64,000 nucleotides of DNA. Source: Shimia sp965227725. Lineage in GTDB: Bacteria; Pseudomonadota; Alphaproteobacteria; Rhodobacterales; Rhodobacteraceae. Where the stretch lies: positions 1-64,000 of the forward strand of contig NZ_CBDDGH010000004.1 in NCBI RefSeq assembly GCF_965227725.1, in the 5' to 3' direction. The notes below the pieces were generated by a model. It was given only the letters and a program-made list of their open reading frames with translations. It was not told where the DNA came from and searched no databases. Both the position numbers and the translations under genes were made by a program. Within the stretch, counting starts at the first letter, position 1, and the number at the start of each line of letters is the position of its first letter. Below are positions 9,456 through 18,210 of this stretch, in pieces.

Positions 9456-10289
9456 ATGACCCAGAAAACGCTCCTTATCACAGGCTGCTCCACAGGCATT
9501 GGCCTTGCAGCCGCTGAAACCATGAAGGCCCGCGGCTGGCGCGTGTTCGCCAGCTGCCGCCAACAGGAAGACTGCGACCGCCTGATTGCCATGGGTTATG
9601 AAAGCCCGCGCATCGACTATCTCGATCCGGAGACCATCCGCACCGGCCTTGAGGAAGTGCTTGCTGCCACCGGCGGCACGCTGGATGCGCTGTTTAACAA
9701 CGGCGCGCGCGCCCTGCCCGGCGCGGTTGAAGACCTGCCAACCGACGGTCTGCGCGACATGATGGAAAGCAACCTGATCGGCTGGCACGACCTGACCCGA
9801 CAGGTGGTGCCAATCATGCGCAAACAGGGTCATGGGCGGATCGTTCAGAACTCCTCGGTTCTGGGATATGTCTCCATGCCCTATCGCGGAGCCTATGTGG
9901 CCACCAAATTCGCTCTGGAAGGCCTCAGCGACAGCCTGCGCATCGAGCTGCGCGAAACCCCGCTGCACGTGATCCTGATCGAACCCGGCCCGATCACCTC
10001 CAACATCCGCACCAATGCCGCAAAACAGTTCTTCAAATGGATCGACTGGGAAAACTCGCCCCACGCAGAGGACTACCGCAAAGGCTTGGTCGAGCGCCTG
10101 ACCGAAGAGGATCAGACGCCAGATAAGTTTGAACTGCCTGCCTCGGCGGTCTGCGACAAGTTGATCCATGCTTTGGAGGCCGAAAAACCGCGCGCGCGCT
10201 ACCGCATCACCTTTCCTGCACGGCTGATGCACGTCCTGCGGCGCCTTTTGTCGACCCGCGCGCTCGATTGGGTGATCTCCAAAGGCTGA
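9456..10289 (+). CDS. Short-chain dehydrogenase/reductase (SDR) family protein
   Basis: A 277-residue classical SDR with the NAD(P)-binding motif GCSTGIG at residues 10-16, a FNNGA motif in place of the usual NNAG, the catalytic serine in QNSSVLGY, and the catalytic YxxxK as YVATK. The start is the ATG at 9456 (AGAAGG upstream). It is followed after 79 bases by the small membrane protein, the adenosyltransferase and then etfBA. The C-terminal part (LMHVLRRLL) is hydrophobic and could touch the membrane. The substrate cannot be deduced. Confidence 0.9.
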   Translation: MTQKTLLITGCSTGIGLAAAETMKARGWRVFASCRQQEDCDRLIAMGYESPRIDYLDPETIRTGLEEVLAATGGTLDALFNNGARALPGAVEDLPTDGLRDMMESNLIGWHDLTRQVVPIMRKQGHGRIVQNSSVLGYVSMPYRGAYVATKFALEGLSDSLRIELRETPLHVILIEPGPITSNIRTNAAKQFFKWIDWENSPHAEDYRKGLVERLTEEDQTPDKFELPASAVCDKLIHALEAEKPRARYRITFPARLMHVLRRLLSTRALDWVISKG

Positions 10290-10368
10290 GCGCGCGTAAA
10301 GAGTTGGTGGTTCTTTTTTGCGCCCAAAGCGTTTACACAGAGCCACCACAAACTCGAGGAGCAGTCTC

Positions 10369-10572
10369 ATGGCCAATGATCCCCTTTTTTGGGTTGCCGC
10401 TGTCGCCTGTATTGGCGTTTTGATCATCCTGATGGTGGGTGTCGGCGGGTTTGCCAGAGGCGGCGAATTTAACAAGAAATATGCCAACAAAATCATGCGC
10501 CTGCGCTTGATCGCCCAATTTGTGGCGGTTCTGCTGATCCTGGCGTTTGTTTGGCTGCGTCAGGGGGGATGA
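10369..10572 (+). CDS. Twin-transmembrane small protein
   Basis: A 67-residue protein with two hydrophobic segments (about residues 6-27 and 46-63) joined by a positively charged loop (GGEFNKKYANKIMRLR), which should face the cytoplasm. It matches the small twin-transmembrane (HIG1-like) proteins of Rhodobacteraceae that precede the cobalamin adenosyltransferase gene. The start is the ATG at 10369, with CGAGGAG seven bases before it. The next gene begins four bases after its stop, so the two are co-transcribed. Function unknown. Confidence 0.85.
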   Translation: MANDPLFWVAAVACIGVLIILMVGVGGFARGGEFNKKYANKIMRLRLIAQFVAVLLILAFVWLRQGG

Positions 10573-10576
10573 CGAC

Positions 10577-11149
10577 ATGGTGGTACTGAACAAAATCTAC
10601 ACGCGCACCGGCGACAAGGGCACAACCGCACTTGGCAATGGCGACCGCGTTGCCAAATACGACGGGCGCGTCGCGGCCTATGGCACGTCTGATGAGCTCA
10701 ACTCGGCCGTTGGCGTGGCCCGCCTGCATGCGGTTGGCGAGATGGACACCGCGCTAATGCGCATCCAGAATGACCTCTTCGATCTTGGTGCCGATCTGTG
10801 TCGTCCGGACATGGCCAAAGATGCCGAAGCCGAATACCCGCCCCTGCGTATGGCGGCGAGCCAGGTTGCGCGCCTTGAACAAGAAATCGACGCCATGAAC
10901 GCCGATCTTGAACCGCTGCGCAGCTTTGTGCTTCCCGGTGGTTCCGCACTGGCGGCGCATCTGCATGTCTGCCGCACAGTAGCACGCCGTGCAGAGCGTC
11001 TGTCGGTTGAACTTGCCCAGCATGAAGACGTGAACAGCGACGCGGTGACCTACCTCAATCGTCTGAGCGACTGGTTCTTCGTGGCCTCCCGTGTGGCCAA
11101 CAACAACGGCAAGGATGACGTGCTCTGGGTGCCCGGCGCAAATCGCTGA
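10577..11149 (+). CDS. Cob(I)alamin adenosyltransferase, PduO type
   Basis: A 190-residue ATP:corrinoid adenosyltransferase that makes adenosylcobalamin. The N-terminal ATP motif YTRTGDKGTTALGNG and the later FVLPGG and CRTVARRAERL motifs are hallmarks of the PduO/MMAB family, which is unrelated to the CobA type. The start is the ATG at 10577, four bases after the preceding stop. It probably supplies cofactor to enzymes such as methylmalonyl-CoA mutase, which is not in this window. Confidence 0.93.
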   Translation: MVVLNKIYTRTGDKGTTALGNGDRVAKYDGRVAAYGTSDELNSAVGVARLHAVGEMDTALMRIQNDLFDLGADLCRPDMAKDAEAEYPPLRMAASQVARLEQEIDAMNADLEPLRSFVLPGGSALAAHLHVCRTVARRAERLSVELAQHEDVNSDAVTYLNRLSDWFFVASRVANNNGKDDVLWVPGANR

Positions 11150-11437
11150 GCCCCGCCTCCTCCGTTGCGCACGCAGCAGCGCGAATCAAATCGGGCGCAT
11201 GAGCCCATCTGTTTGCGTTAACGGCACGGTTGACGCAAACTCTCCTCACGTAACTTTCTGCGACGCGGCAACAATCTTTCGAAGAACGTCGCGTGAAAAC
11301 ATCAATACGCGACGTCGTTGCGCTGCAAGGTGACGATTTTGCTCTGTTTCCTGAGCGCGCGAATATATATCAACGCCGTGAGAGCATTCGGATGAGCTGC
11401 CTAGGCGGCTTTGACAAACTTTGAGGAGTCTACGCCC
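11150..11437. other. etfBA leader and promoter region
   Basis: This 288-base non-coding stretch must hold the etfBA promoter. It contains a marked inverted repeat (listed separately at 11211-11240) and a second dyad-rich stretch with CGACG/CGTCG around 11260-11320. No gene is seen. Confidence 0.5.
11211..11240. promoter_or_regulatory. Imperfect 30-bp inverted repeat upstream of etfB
   Basis: GTTTGCGTTAAC (11211-11222) and GTTGACGCAAAC (11229-11240) are inverted copies matching at 11 of 12 positions, with a six-base spacer. The site lies about 200 bases before etfB and looks like a protein-binding dyad. Its TTGCGTTAAC half resembles the TTGCGCTAAC repeated before pckA. Confidence 0.4.
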
Positions 11438-12196
11438 ATGAAGGTACTTGTACCTGTCAAGCGCGTGATTGACTACAACGTGAAAGTCCGCGTGAAAGCG
11501 GATGGGACCGGTGTCGATCTCGCCAACGTCAAAATGTCGATGAACCCATTCGATGAGATTGCAGTCGAAGAGGCCATCCGTCTTAAAGAAGCCGGTAAAG
11601 CGGACGAAATCGTCGCCGTTTCCATCGGTGTGAAGCAAGCTCAGGAAACCCTGCGCACCGCCCTCGCCATGGGTGCGGACCGCGCCATCCTGGTTGTGGC
11701 TGCTGACGATGTACATCAGGACATCGAGCCGCTGGCCGTTGCCAAGATCCTGGCAAAAGTTGTCGAAGAAGAGCAGCCGGGCCTCGTGCTCTGCGGCAAG
11801 CAAGCAATCGACAACGACATGAACGCAACCGGCCAGATGCTGTCTGCTCTGCTGGGCTGGTCCCAGGCGACCTTCGCATCCGAAGTGGATCTGGACGGCG
11901 ACAAAGCGGTTGTGACCCGTGAGGTGGACGGTGGTCTGCAGACCATCAAAGTCAACACCCCGGCAATCATCTCCGTTGACCTGCGTCTGAACGAGCCGCG
12001 CTACGCGTCTCTGCCAAACATCATGAAAGCGAAGAAAAAGCCGCTGGATGAGAAAACCGCTGCCGACTACGGCGTTGATGTCTCCCCACGTCTGGAAATC
12101 GTGAAAACCTCCGAGCCGACTGAGCGCGCCGCAGGTATCATGGTTGGCTCCGTAGATGAGCTGGTTGCAAAACTCAAAGAAGCGGGGGCTGTATAA
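11438..12196 (+). CDS. etfB: Electron transfer flavoprotein subunit beta
   Basis: The 252-residue beta subunit of ETF, which takes electrons from acyl-CoA and other dehydrogenases and passes them to ETF:quinone oxidoreductase. The start MKVLVPVKRVIDYNVKVRVK, the MNPFDEIAVEEA motif, the QAIDNDMNATGQ segment and the RYASLPNIMKAKKKPL signature are all typical. The ATG at 11438 has GAGGAG nine bases before it. Its stop overlaps the etfA start (TAATG), so the subunits are translationally coupled. Confidence 0.97.
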   Translation: MKVLVPVKRVIDYNVKVRVKADGTGVDLANVKMSMNPFDEIAVEEAIRLKEAGKADEIVAVSIGVKQAQETLRTALAMGADRAILVVAADDVHQDIEPLAVAKILAKVVEEEQPGLVLCGKQAIDNDMNATGQMLSALLGWSQATFASEVDLDGDKAVVTREVDGGLQTIKVNTPAIISVDLRLNEPRYASLPNIMKAKKKPLDEKTAADYGVDVSPRLEIVKTSEPTERAAGIMVGSVDELVAKLKEAGAV

Positions 12197-13125
12197 TGGC
12201 TGTTCTTCTTCTCGCAGAAGTCAACAACGGTGAGCTGGCGCTGGACGCCACCGCCAAAGCTGTCTCCGCTGCAAAAGCACTGGGTGACGTGACCGTTCTG
12301 GCCGCTGGCGCATCTGCTGCCGCTGCTGGCGAAGCTGCCGCGAAAATCGACGGCGTTGCCAAAGTTCTGGTTGCTGAGGATGCATCCCTTGGCCATCGTC
12401 TGGCCGAGCCAACTGCTGCGCTGATCGTTTCCCTCGCGGGCGACTACAGCCACATCGTTGCACCAGCCACCACCGACGCCAAAAACGTGATGCCACGCGT
12501 GGCCGCGCTGCTGGACGTGATGGTGCTGTCTGACGTGACCGCAGTTGTGGATGGCGACACTTTCGAGCGTCCGATCTACGCAGGCAACGCGATCCAGACC
12601 GTGAAATCTTCCGACGCCAAGAAGGTCATCACCTTCCGTACGTCCACCTTTGACGCTGCAGGCGAAGGCGGTTCCGCATCCGTGGAAACCATCGGCGCAG
12701 CAGAAAACCCAGGCCTGTCTGAGTGGGTTGAGGACAAAGTTGCCGAGAGCGACCGTCCTGAGCTGACCTCCGCTGGCGTGGTTGTCTCCGGTGGCCGCGG
12801 TGTTGGGTCTGAAGAAGACTTCAAAATCATCGAAGCTCTGGCAGACAAGCTGGGCGCAGCTGTTGGTGCATCCCGCGCCGCGGTTGACTCCGGCTACGCA
12901 CCAAACGACTGGCAGGTCGGTCAGACCGGTAAGGTTGTGGCTCCTGAGCTCTACATCGCAGCAGGTATCTCCGGCGCCATTCAGCACCTTGCAGGTATGA
13001 AAGACTCCAAGATCATCGTTGCGATCAACAAAGACGAAGAAGCGCCAATCTTCCAGGTTGCAGACTACGGTCTGGTGGCTGACCTCTTCGAAGCCGTGCC
13101 TGCTCTGACCGAAAAACTCGGCTAA
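12196..13125 (+). CDS. etfA: Electron transfer flavoprotein subunit alpha
   Basis: The 309-residue alpha subunit carrying the FAD. The C-terminal FAD domain shows VVSGGRGVGSEEDF, GASRAAVDSGYAP, QVGQTGKVVAPELYIAAGIS and HLAGMKDSKIIVAINKDEEAP, the classic ETF-alpha signature. The first base of its ATG is the last base of the etfB stop. With etfB and the downstream 3-hydroxybutyryl-CoA dehydrogenase it forms a fatty-acid oxidation group. A terminator follows 24 bases after the stop. Confidence 0.97.
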   Translation: MAVLLLAEVNNGELALDATAKAVSAAKALGDVTVLAAGASAAAAGEAAAKIDGVAKVLVAEDASLGHRLAEPTAALIVSLAGDYSHIVAPATTDAKNVMPRVAALLDVMVLSDVTAVVDGDTFERPIYAGNAIQTVKSSDAKKVITFRTSTFDAAGEGGSASVETIGAAENPGLSEWVEDKVAESDRPELTSAGVVVSGGRGVGSEEDFKIIEALADKLGAAVGASRAAVDSGYAPNDWQVGQTGKVVAPELYIAAGISGAIQHLAGMKDSKIIVAINKDEEAPIFQVADYGLVADLFEAVPALTEKLG

Positions 13126-13148
13126 GCGACACTGCTTTCAGATACAGA

Positions 13149-13178
13149 AAGGCCCGCCTGATTGGCGGGCCTTTTTTG
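13149..13178 (+). terminator. Rho-independent terminator of etfBA
   Basis: AAGGCCCGCC (13149-13158) pairs with GGCGGGCCTT (13164-13173) over a five-base loop and runs into a T tract. Confidence 0.92.
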
Positions 13179-13200
13179 TTTCGTCTGGCGCCCGTGTGGC

Positions 13201-14037
13201 TCACCCCAGCGGCATCAGCACCTGCAGGCTTTCAGCCAGCGCCTCTGCAGTCTCTTCATGGCCCTTCACGCTCAGCATACGTTGCGCCGCACCGCGCTCC
13301 ATATCGCCAAAAGCCATGCCTGTGACGCCCTGCGCCATTGCCTCTTCGCTCAGCACCACTTCTACGATGTCTTCGACCAGCGGGCGCAGCTCTTCAATCA
13401 TCAGACGGTCCACAAACAGCGGATCCGGCCCCAGACCGCTGGTGCCAAGCGCTGTGTCCGGCGCATGGTCAGCCACCCACAACAGCACCACCTTGCCGCC
13501 AATCGTGTTCAGCAACAGCTTCATCCGTGCGCTCCACGCCATGCGCAGCTCATCGCGCACCATGCAGTAGCGGTCCGGCGTGCGCGCACAAAGCGTGCCC
13601 AGCATATGGCGGGTAAAATGGAACTCGCTGAAATCAATTTCATTGAACACCATCTGCATCATATTGGAGGCCCCAATGAACCGGTCATTGCGACGCGGAT
13701 GCACCTTGTAATACCGGTTGGACATATTCTGCGCGCCCATGACCTGAACCACGGTCACCTCGGCCCGCTGCGCCATTTCCAAAACGGTCGGCTCTGCCAG
13801 AAAGGCATCAATCCCGGCGTTCACATAGCCAAGGTTCACACAGTCCAGCGGCAGCCTGTCGTCCAGCATCTCCACAAACGGATGCGCAACAAATTTCCCA
13901 TAGGTCTCTGTCCCACCCAGAAACGCAACATAAGGCGCGTCCAGATCTTTCTTTGGTCCACGGAAGGCCAGCCGGGACTCCCCGTAACGACACGGCTCAT
14001 AATTGAGCTCACCGCCCTTCATCTTCTCGTAAGACAT
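13201..14037 (-). CDS. DUF6473 family protein
   Basis: A 278-residue protein with no signal or membrane segments. It carries YEPCRYGESRLAFRGP, FLGGTETYGKF and VVQVMGAQNMSNRYYKVHPR, which I recognise as a conserved family of Rhodobacteraceae (DUF6473, from memory). The GGTETYG and VNLGYVNAG motifs recall an SGNH-like fold, but no catalytic assignment is made. The start ATG at 14037 has GGTGAGAA upstream. It converges on etfA and is divergent from the hydroxybutyryl-CoA dehydrogenase gene. Function unknown. Confidence 0.8.
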   Translation of the reverse strand: MSYEKMKGGELNYEPCRYGESRLAFRGPKKDLDAPYVAFLGGTETYGKFVAHPFVEMLDDRLPLDCVNLGYVNAGIDAFLAEPTVLEMAQRAEVTVVQVMGAQNMSNRYYKVHPRRNDRFIGASNMMQMVFNEIDFSEFHFTRHMLGTLCARTPDRYCMVRDELRMAWSARMKLLLNTIGGKVVLLWVADHAPDTALGTSGLGPDPLFVDRLMIEELRPLVEDIVEVVLSEEAMAQGVTGMAFGDMERGAAQRMLSVKGHEETAEALAESLQVLMPLG

Positions 14038-14198
14038 ATTCTCACCACTAATTTTCTCACCCGTTTGAGAGAATCGCGCAAAGCTCTTGCGAAAAAGCTA
14101 ATGCGCGCCTTTGACATAAGTTTTAGCGACTCCCCCCTCTTGCAGCTGTCGCCCACGCAGGCATAAGGTCCTCGCAAAGGTCTCAGAGGATAAGTGAC

Positions 14199-15074
14199 AT
14201 GGACATCAAAACGATTGGCGTCGTTGGCGCGGGCCAAATGGGCAACGGCATCGCGCATGTAATGGCGCTTTCTGGCTATGATGTGCTGCTCAACGATATC
14301 AACCAGGACGCGCTGGATGCCGCCGTGGCGCGCATCGACAAAAACCTTGAGCGCCAGGTCAGCCGTGAGAAGATTTCCGCCGATGCAAAGGCCGAGGCCA
14401 TGGCCCGCATCAAAACCACACTGCAGCTGCCGGATCTGGGCGGCACCGATCTGGTGATCGAGGCGGCGACCGAGCGGGAAGAGATCAAACATCAGATCTT
14501 TGACACGCTGAAACCGCATCTCGGTCCAGACACGATCCTGACCTCAAACACATCCTCGATCTCGATCACCCGTCTGGCCAGCCGCACCGACCGCCCTGAG
14601 CGCTTCATGGGCTTCCACTTCATGAACCCGGTGCCGATGATGCAGCTGGTCGAGCTGATCCGCGGCATTGCCACCGATGAGCCCACCTATAAGGCCTGCC
14701 TGAACATCGTGGAGCGTCTGGGCAAAACCGCCGCCAGCGCCGAAGACTTCCCGGCCTTCATCGTGAACCGCATCCTGATCCCGATGATCAACGAGGCCTG
14801 CTACACGCTTTACGAAGGTGTGGGCAACGTCGCCTCCATCGACAACGCCATGAAGCTCGGTGCAAACCACCCGATGGGCCCGCTAGAGCTCGCGGATTTC
14901 ATCGGTCTGGACACCTGTCTTGCGATCATGAACGTGCTGCACGACGGGCTTGCGGATACCAAATACCGCCCCTGCCCGCTGCTGACCAAATATGTCGAAG
15001 CCGGCTGGCTTGGCCGCAAGACCAAACGCGGCTTTTATGACTATCGCGGCGAGACACCGATCCCGACCCGCTAA
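14199..15074 (+). CDS. 3-hydroxybutyryl-CoA dehydrogenase
   Basis: A 291-residue NAD(P)-dependent 3-hydroxyacyl-CoA dehydrogenase of the single-function type, interconverting 3-hydroxybutyryl-CoA and acetoacetyl-CoA. The Rossmann motif GAGQMG is at residues 10-15. The catalytic histidine lies in GFHFMNPVPMMQLVELI, and the C-terminal domain contains NRILIPMINEA and MGPLELADFIGLD. The ATG at 14199 has AGAGGA seven bases upstream. Its nearness to etfBA fits short-chain acyl-CoA oxidation or polyhydroxybutyrate metabolism. Confidence 0.95.
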   Translation: MDIKTIGVVGAGQMGNGIAHVMALSGYDVLLNDINQDALDAAVARIDKNLERQVSREKISADAKAEAMARIKTTLQLPDLGGTDLVIEAATEREEIKHQIFDTLKPHLGPDTILTSNTSSISITRLASRTDRPERFMGFHFMNPVPMMQLVELIRGIATDEPTYKACLNIVERLGKTAASAEDFPAFIVNRILIPMINEACYTLYEGVGNVASIDNAMKLGANHPMGPLELADFIGLDTCLAIMNVLHDGLADTKYRPCPLLTKYVEAGWLGRKTKRGFYDYRGETPIPTR

Positions 15075-15206
15075 GAACCTCTGAGGGACGCGCGGCCCCG
15101 CGCCGCGCCCCTCACACGCTTTGCCCTCCGGCAAGCCACAATGCCCTCCGGCACTTTTACCCTGTAAGAAGATATCAAGCGTCAGCCCCGCCTGTGGCGG
15201 ACAATG

Positions 15207-16094
15207 TCAGCTGTCTTTGCCCAGATCCAGCGTGTGCTGGCGCAGCCACGCCATAAAGCCGCGTGGGTCCGTGTGCAGGCGCTCCATCTGTGCATCCGTC
15301 AGCGGCTTGCCCACCACCGGTTTCTGCGGCTTGTGGCAAGAACGCACAATCTCATGCAACAACAGGCCCTGACGCAGGATCGGGGAAATCTTGTTGGCAA
15401 TCTGATACGCGCGGCTGTTCTGGCCGGGATAATAGATCGGCACCACCCGCGCGCCGGAGCGGCGGATCAGCTGGGCTGTGAACACATTCCATTCCCGCTC
15501 AATCGCGGGGCCAAACCAGCTGTCAGAGCTCATCACAACACCGGATGGGAACAGCGCGACCACGCCGCCCTCTTTCAGATGTGCCATGGCTTTGCCACGC
15601 ATCTCAACCATCTTGCGTTGCGCGTCCGGATCATGCGGGAAAGGCACCGGAATCATGAAGCTTGAGGCCGCCTCATCCAGACCGGTGAGCACAGACCGGG
15701 TGAGGATGCGGTAGTCCTGACGCACCCGCCCAATCAGATCGGCAAAGATCATCCCGTCAACCATGCCATGGGGGTGATTGGCCACCACCACAACAGGTCC
15801 CTCGGCGGGAATGTTCTCAAGCTGCGCCTGAGGCGTCTTGAGCTCAATGCCCATGACATTGAGCGCCCCGCGCCAGAACTTCTGGCCCCGGTACTGTTCG
15901 TTGTCGCGCTCAAACTTGTTGACCATGCGCAGAACGGTCAGCTTGCCGGTAAACCACTCGATCACCCGAATGGCCAAAGCGGTCCAGCGGTCATCAAAGG
16001 AGTTGGCATACGTCAGGGTACGGCGGTCATAAATCTGACCGTCAGTTTCGCTTGCAGGTTTGCCCGCCTGCGCCTCTGGCACCGTGTCTACCAA
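15207..16094 (-). CDS. Lysophospholipid acyltransferase family protein (PlsC-like)
   Basis: A 1-acylglycerol-3-phosphate acyltransferase-like protein of about 295 residues. The acyltransferase motif is NHPHGMVDG, and FPSGVVMSSDSWFG occupies the place of the substrate-binding FPEG motif. The longest frame begins at 16190 but would run into the HPr gene. I prefer the TTG at 16094, which has AGGAAG about six bases upstream and starts after the HPr stop. It lies downstream of the HPr/EIIA genes in the same direction and may be read through from them. The acceptor lipid is unknown. Confidence 0.85.
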   Translation of the reverse strand: MVDTVPEAQAGKPASETDGQIYDRRTLTYANSFDDRWTALAIRVIEWFTGKLTVLRMVNKFERDNEQYRGQKFWRGALNVMGIELKTPQAQLENIPAEGPVVVVANHPHGMVDGMIFADLIGRVRQDYRILTRSVLTGLDEAASSFMIPVPFPHDPDAQRKMVEMRGKAMAHLKEGGVVALFPSGVVMSSDSWFGPAIEREWNVFTAQLIRRSGARVVPIYYPGQNSRAYQIANKISPILRQGLLLHEIVRSCHKPQKPVVGKPLTDAQMERLHTDPRGFMAWLRQHTLDLGKDS

Positions 16095-16125
16095 GTCCGT
16101 CTTCCTGCGCCACCGCGCGCCTGTT

Positions 16126-16404
16126 CTAAAAGCCTTCGCCGAATTTGTCTGCGACAAGCGCCTCAATGGCGTCGGCCAAGGCCAGAGCATCTGGCCCGCT
16201 GGTTTCTACGTCAATGCTGGTGCCTTTGGAGGCCGCCAACATCAGCAAACCCATAATACTGTCGCCTCCGGCACTCAAGCCATCCTTTGCGACTTCGGCA
16301 CTGGCGTCAAATCCTTCGACCACTTCCACAAGCTTGGCAGACGCCCGCGCATGCAGGCCTTTTTCGTTCACGATCTGCATCGTGCGTTGGACAATCTGGC
16401 TCAT
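16126..16404 (-). CDS. ptsH: HPr family phosphocarrier protein
   Basis: A 92-residue HPr. The active histidine is His18 in KGLHARASAKL and the regulatory serine is Ser49 in GGDSIMGLLMLAA, the residue phosphorylated by HPr kinase. The ATG at 16404 has AGGG about six bases upstream. It follows the EIIA gene by four bases and belongs to the hprK-rapZ-EIIA-HPr group. No enzyme I or sugar-specific EIIBC gene is in the window, so a regulatory rather than sugar-transport role is likely, as known for alphaproteobacterial PTS. Confidence 0.93.
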   Translation of the reverse strand: MSQIVQRTMQIVNEKGLHARASAKLVEVVEGFDASAEVAKDGLSAGGDSIMGLLMLAASKGTSIDVETSGPDALALADAIEALVADKFGEGF

Positions 16405-16408
16405 GTCA

Positions 16409-16801
16409 CTACCCTGCTTGAATATTTTGGCTGTCAATATACTTGCGACCGGCCTCTAGCGCAGCGCGAACTGCATCGGCCACATCCAAATGGCGACTTT
16501 TGGCCAATTTGATCAACATTGGCAAATTTGCACCATAGAGAATCCGGCGATTGGCCGGGGCGCAGGCCCGCAGACTCAGGTTGGACGGGGAGCCGCCAAA
16601 CATATCGGTGACAATGACAACGCCATCGCCGCGATCCACGGAATCCGCAGCTTCACAAATTTCAGATTGCTTTTGCGGCCGGTCATGATCGGCCTCAATG
16701 GTGATCGCCTGCACGCCACCCTGCGTGCCGACCACATGTTCCATGGCGGCCAGATACTCTTTGGCCAACCCGCCATGCGCGACGATCACTATTCCGATCA
16801 A
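16409..16801 (-). CDS. PTS EIIA component, mannose (fructose) family
   Basis: A 130-residue EIIA-Man domain protein. The phosphorylated histidine is His9 in IVIVAHGGLAKE, and VIVTDMFGGSPSNLS is the second family signature. The start is a TTG at 16801 lying inside the rapZ stop (gtTTGA), so it is translationally coupled to rapZ. It stands alone without EIIB or EIIC domains, which in alphaproteobacteria goes with regulatory PTS signalling through HPr. Confidence 0.9.
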   Translation of the reverse strand: MIGIVIVAHGGLAKEYLAAMEHVVGTQGGVQAITIEADHDRPQKQSEICEAADSVDRGDGVVIVTDMFGGSPSNLSLRACAPANRRILYGANLPMLIKLAKSRHLDVADAVRAALEAGRKYIDSQNIQAG

Positions 16802-17721
16802 ACTGTGTGTTCCCCATCTTCCTGGCTGACCGGTATCCGCGCTGGCAGCGACGCAAACCGGTTAAGCTCGCGATGTCTTATAGACACCTGCCAGCCCCTG
16901 TTTGCAAGGGATTCGGCCATGGTTTCGGTGACAAAGACCGAGCGGTGTTTGCCGCCCGTACAGCCAAAGGCAATCATCAGATGGCTGCGGCCTTCTCGAA
17001 TGTAGCCCGGCAGCAGCCCTTCCACCATCTGCTCCATGCGCTCCATAAACGGCGCAAATCCCGGGTCTTCAGACACATAGGCGCCAACAGCGGCGTCCCC
17101 GCCGTCCAGCGCGCGCAAGTCTTCCTGCCAATGCGGATTGTGCAGAAACCGGCAGTCGACCACGATATCCGCACCCTGCGGCAGGCCGCGCTTGTAGCTG
17201 AAGGATTGAATGGTCAGGCCAATCGCCTGCTCATTGAGCTGCGAGAAGCGCGCCTGCACCGCCTGACGCAGCTCATGCGGGCTCAGTTCTGAGGTGTCGA
17301 TCAGCACATCCGCATAGGTGCGCACCCCGCTCAGCAGCGAAAGCTCGCGCTCAATGCCTTCGGTGGGATCTTCCTGACGCGCCATCGGGTGGCTGCGCCG
17401 GGTCTCGTTATAGCGCCGCCGCAGCACCTCCGCCCGGCAATCCAGATACAGAAGATCCGCCGCCGCATTGGGAATGCCCCGCGCAATCTCCATTGCCGCC
17501 AGCAAAGCGTCCGGCGAGAAATCCCGGTTGCGCACATCCAGCCCCAGCGCCATGGGCTGCCGCAATGGTTGCCCGGACAGCAACCGCTGCAGCAGGCCAA
17601 GCGGCAGGTTGTCTATGGTTTCATAGCCCACATCCTCCAAGGCCTTGATCGCGGTCGAGCGCCCCGCACCGGACGGGCCGGTGAGCAAAACAAGAGGAAA
17701 GGGCTTATCGGAGGCAGGCAT
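16798..17721 (-). CDS. rapZ: RNase adapter protein RapZ (nucleotide-binding)
   Basis: A 307-residue P-loop protein with Walker A GPSGAGRST at residues 15-23, a Walker B-like region, and the C-terminal signature IAFGCTGGKHRSVFVTETMA. In Escherichia coli the family guides RNase E to the GlmZ small RNA; the alphaproteobacterial role is less clear. It lies nine bases after hprK and overlaps the EIIA gene. This linkage of hprK, rapZ, EIIA and HPr is conserved in the class. Confidence 0.95.
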   Translation of the reverse strand: MPASDKPFPLVLLTGPSGAGRSTAIKALEDVGYETIDNLPLGLLQRLLSGQPLRQPMALGLDVRNRDFSPDALLAAMEIARGIPNAAADLLYLDCRAEVLRRRYNETRRSHPMARQEDPTEGIERELSLLSGVRTYADVLIDTSELSPHELRQAVQARFSQLNEQAIGLTIQSFSYKRGLPQGADIVVDCRFLHNPHWQEDLRALDGGDAAVGAYVSEDPGFAPFMERMEQMVEGLLPGYIREGRSHLMIAFGCTGGKHRSVFVTETMAESLANRGWQVSIRHRELNRFASLPARIPVSQEDGEHTV

Positions 17722-17730
17722 GATCTGTCC

Positions 17731-18207
17731 TTATGCGTTTCGGCCGTGGCGCAGCATCTGCAAAAGCGCTGCCGCAAAATATGGGGCGTCCACCGACCAG
17801 AGCAAGGGCACATCCTTCTCAAGAATGCGTGCGTGCCTTGGATGGGGCAGCCGGTCCGTTTCGGTTTGGTCCAGATCGACCACCAGCTGCAGCTGCGCGG
17901 TCTCGGCAGTCTCCGCACGCAGAATGCCCACCCCGCGCGCCTCGATCAGCCCGCGCGTCGTCTCAGGCGCAGACACCCAGAGCGCCGCCCCGTCGCAGCG
18001 CACCATGGTCTGATCATCCGCCACCAGCTTTGCGCCATACGCCATCATCTGCAACGCCAGCGAGGATTTCCCGCGCCCGGAGGCCCCACGGATCAGCACC
18101 GCACGCCCTCCATCTGCCACGCAGGAGCCATGCAACAGGGTCTCTGCCACATGCAGGTCTTCTGAGGGATTGGACGCGCTCACTGGTTTGCCCGGCGCCT
18201 GCTCCAT
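17731..18207 (-). CDS. hprK: HPr kinase/phosphorylase, short C-terminal-domain form
   Basis: A 158-residue protein with only the catalytic domain of HPr kinase, which phosphorylates a serine of HPr. Walker A is GASGRGKSS at residues 41-49 and LVADDQTMVR follows at the position of the catalytic acidic motif. It lacks the N-terminal domain of Firmicute HprK, which is normal for alphaproteobacteria. It starts three bases after the chvG stop and precedes rapZ by nine bases, so it is in the chvI-chvG operon. Confidence 0.93.
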   Translation of the reverse strand: MEQAPGKPVSASNPSEDLHVAETLLHGSCVADGGRAVLIRGASGRGKSSLALQMMAYGAKLVADDQTMVRCDGAALWVSAPETTRGLIEARGVGILRAETAETAQLQLVVDLDQTETDRLPHPRHARILEKDVPLLWSVDAPYFAAALLQMLRHGRNA

Positions 18208-18210
18208 GGC

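Noticed and set aside
15121..15155. Direct repeat GCCCTCCGGCA in the gap after the hydroxybutyryl-CoA dehydrogenase gene
   Set aside because: Two short copies only, in GC-rich spacer sequence, with no link to a promoter or to the dispersed element; likely chance.
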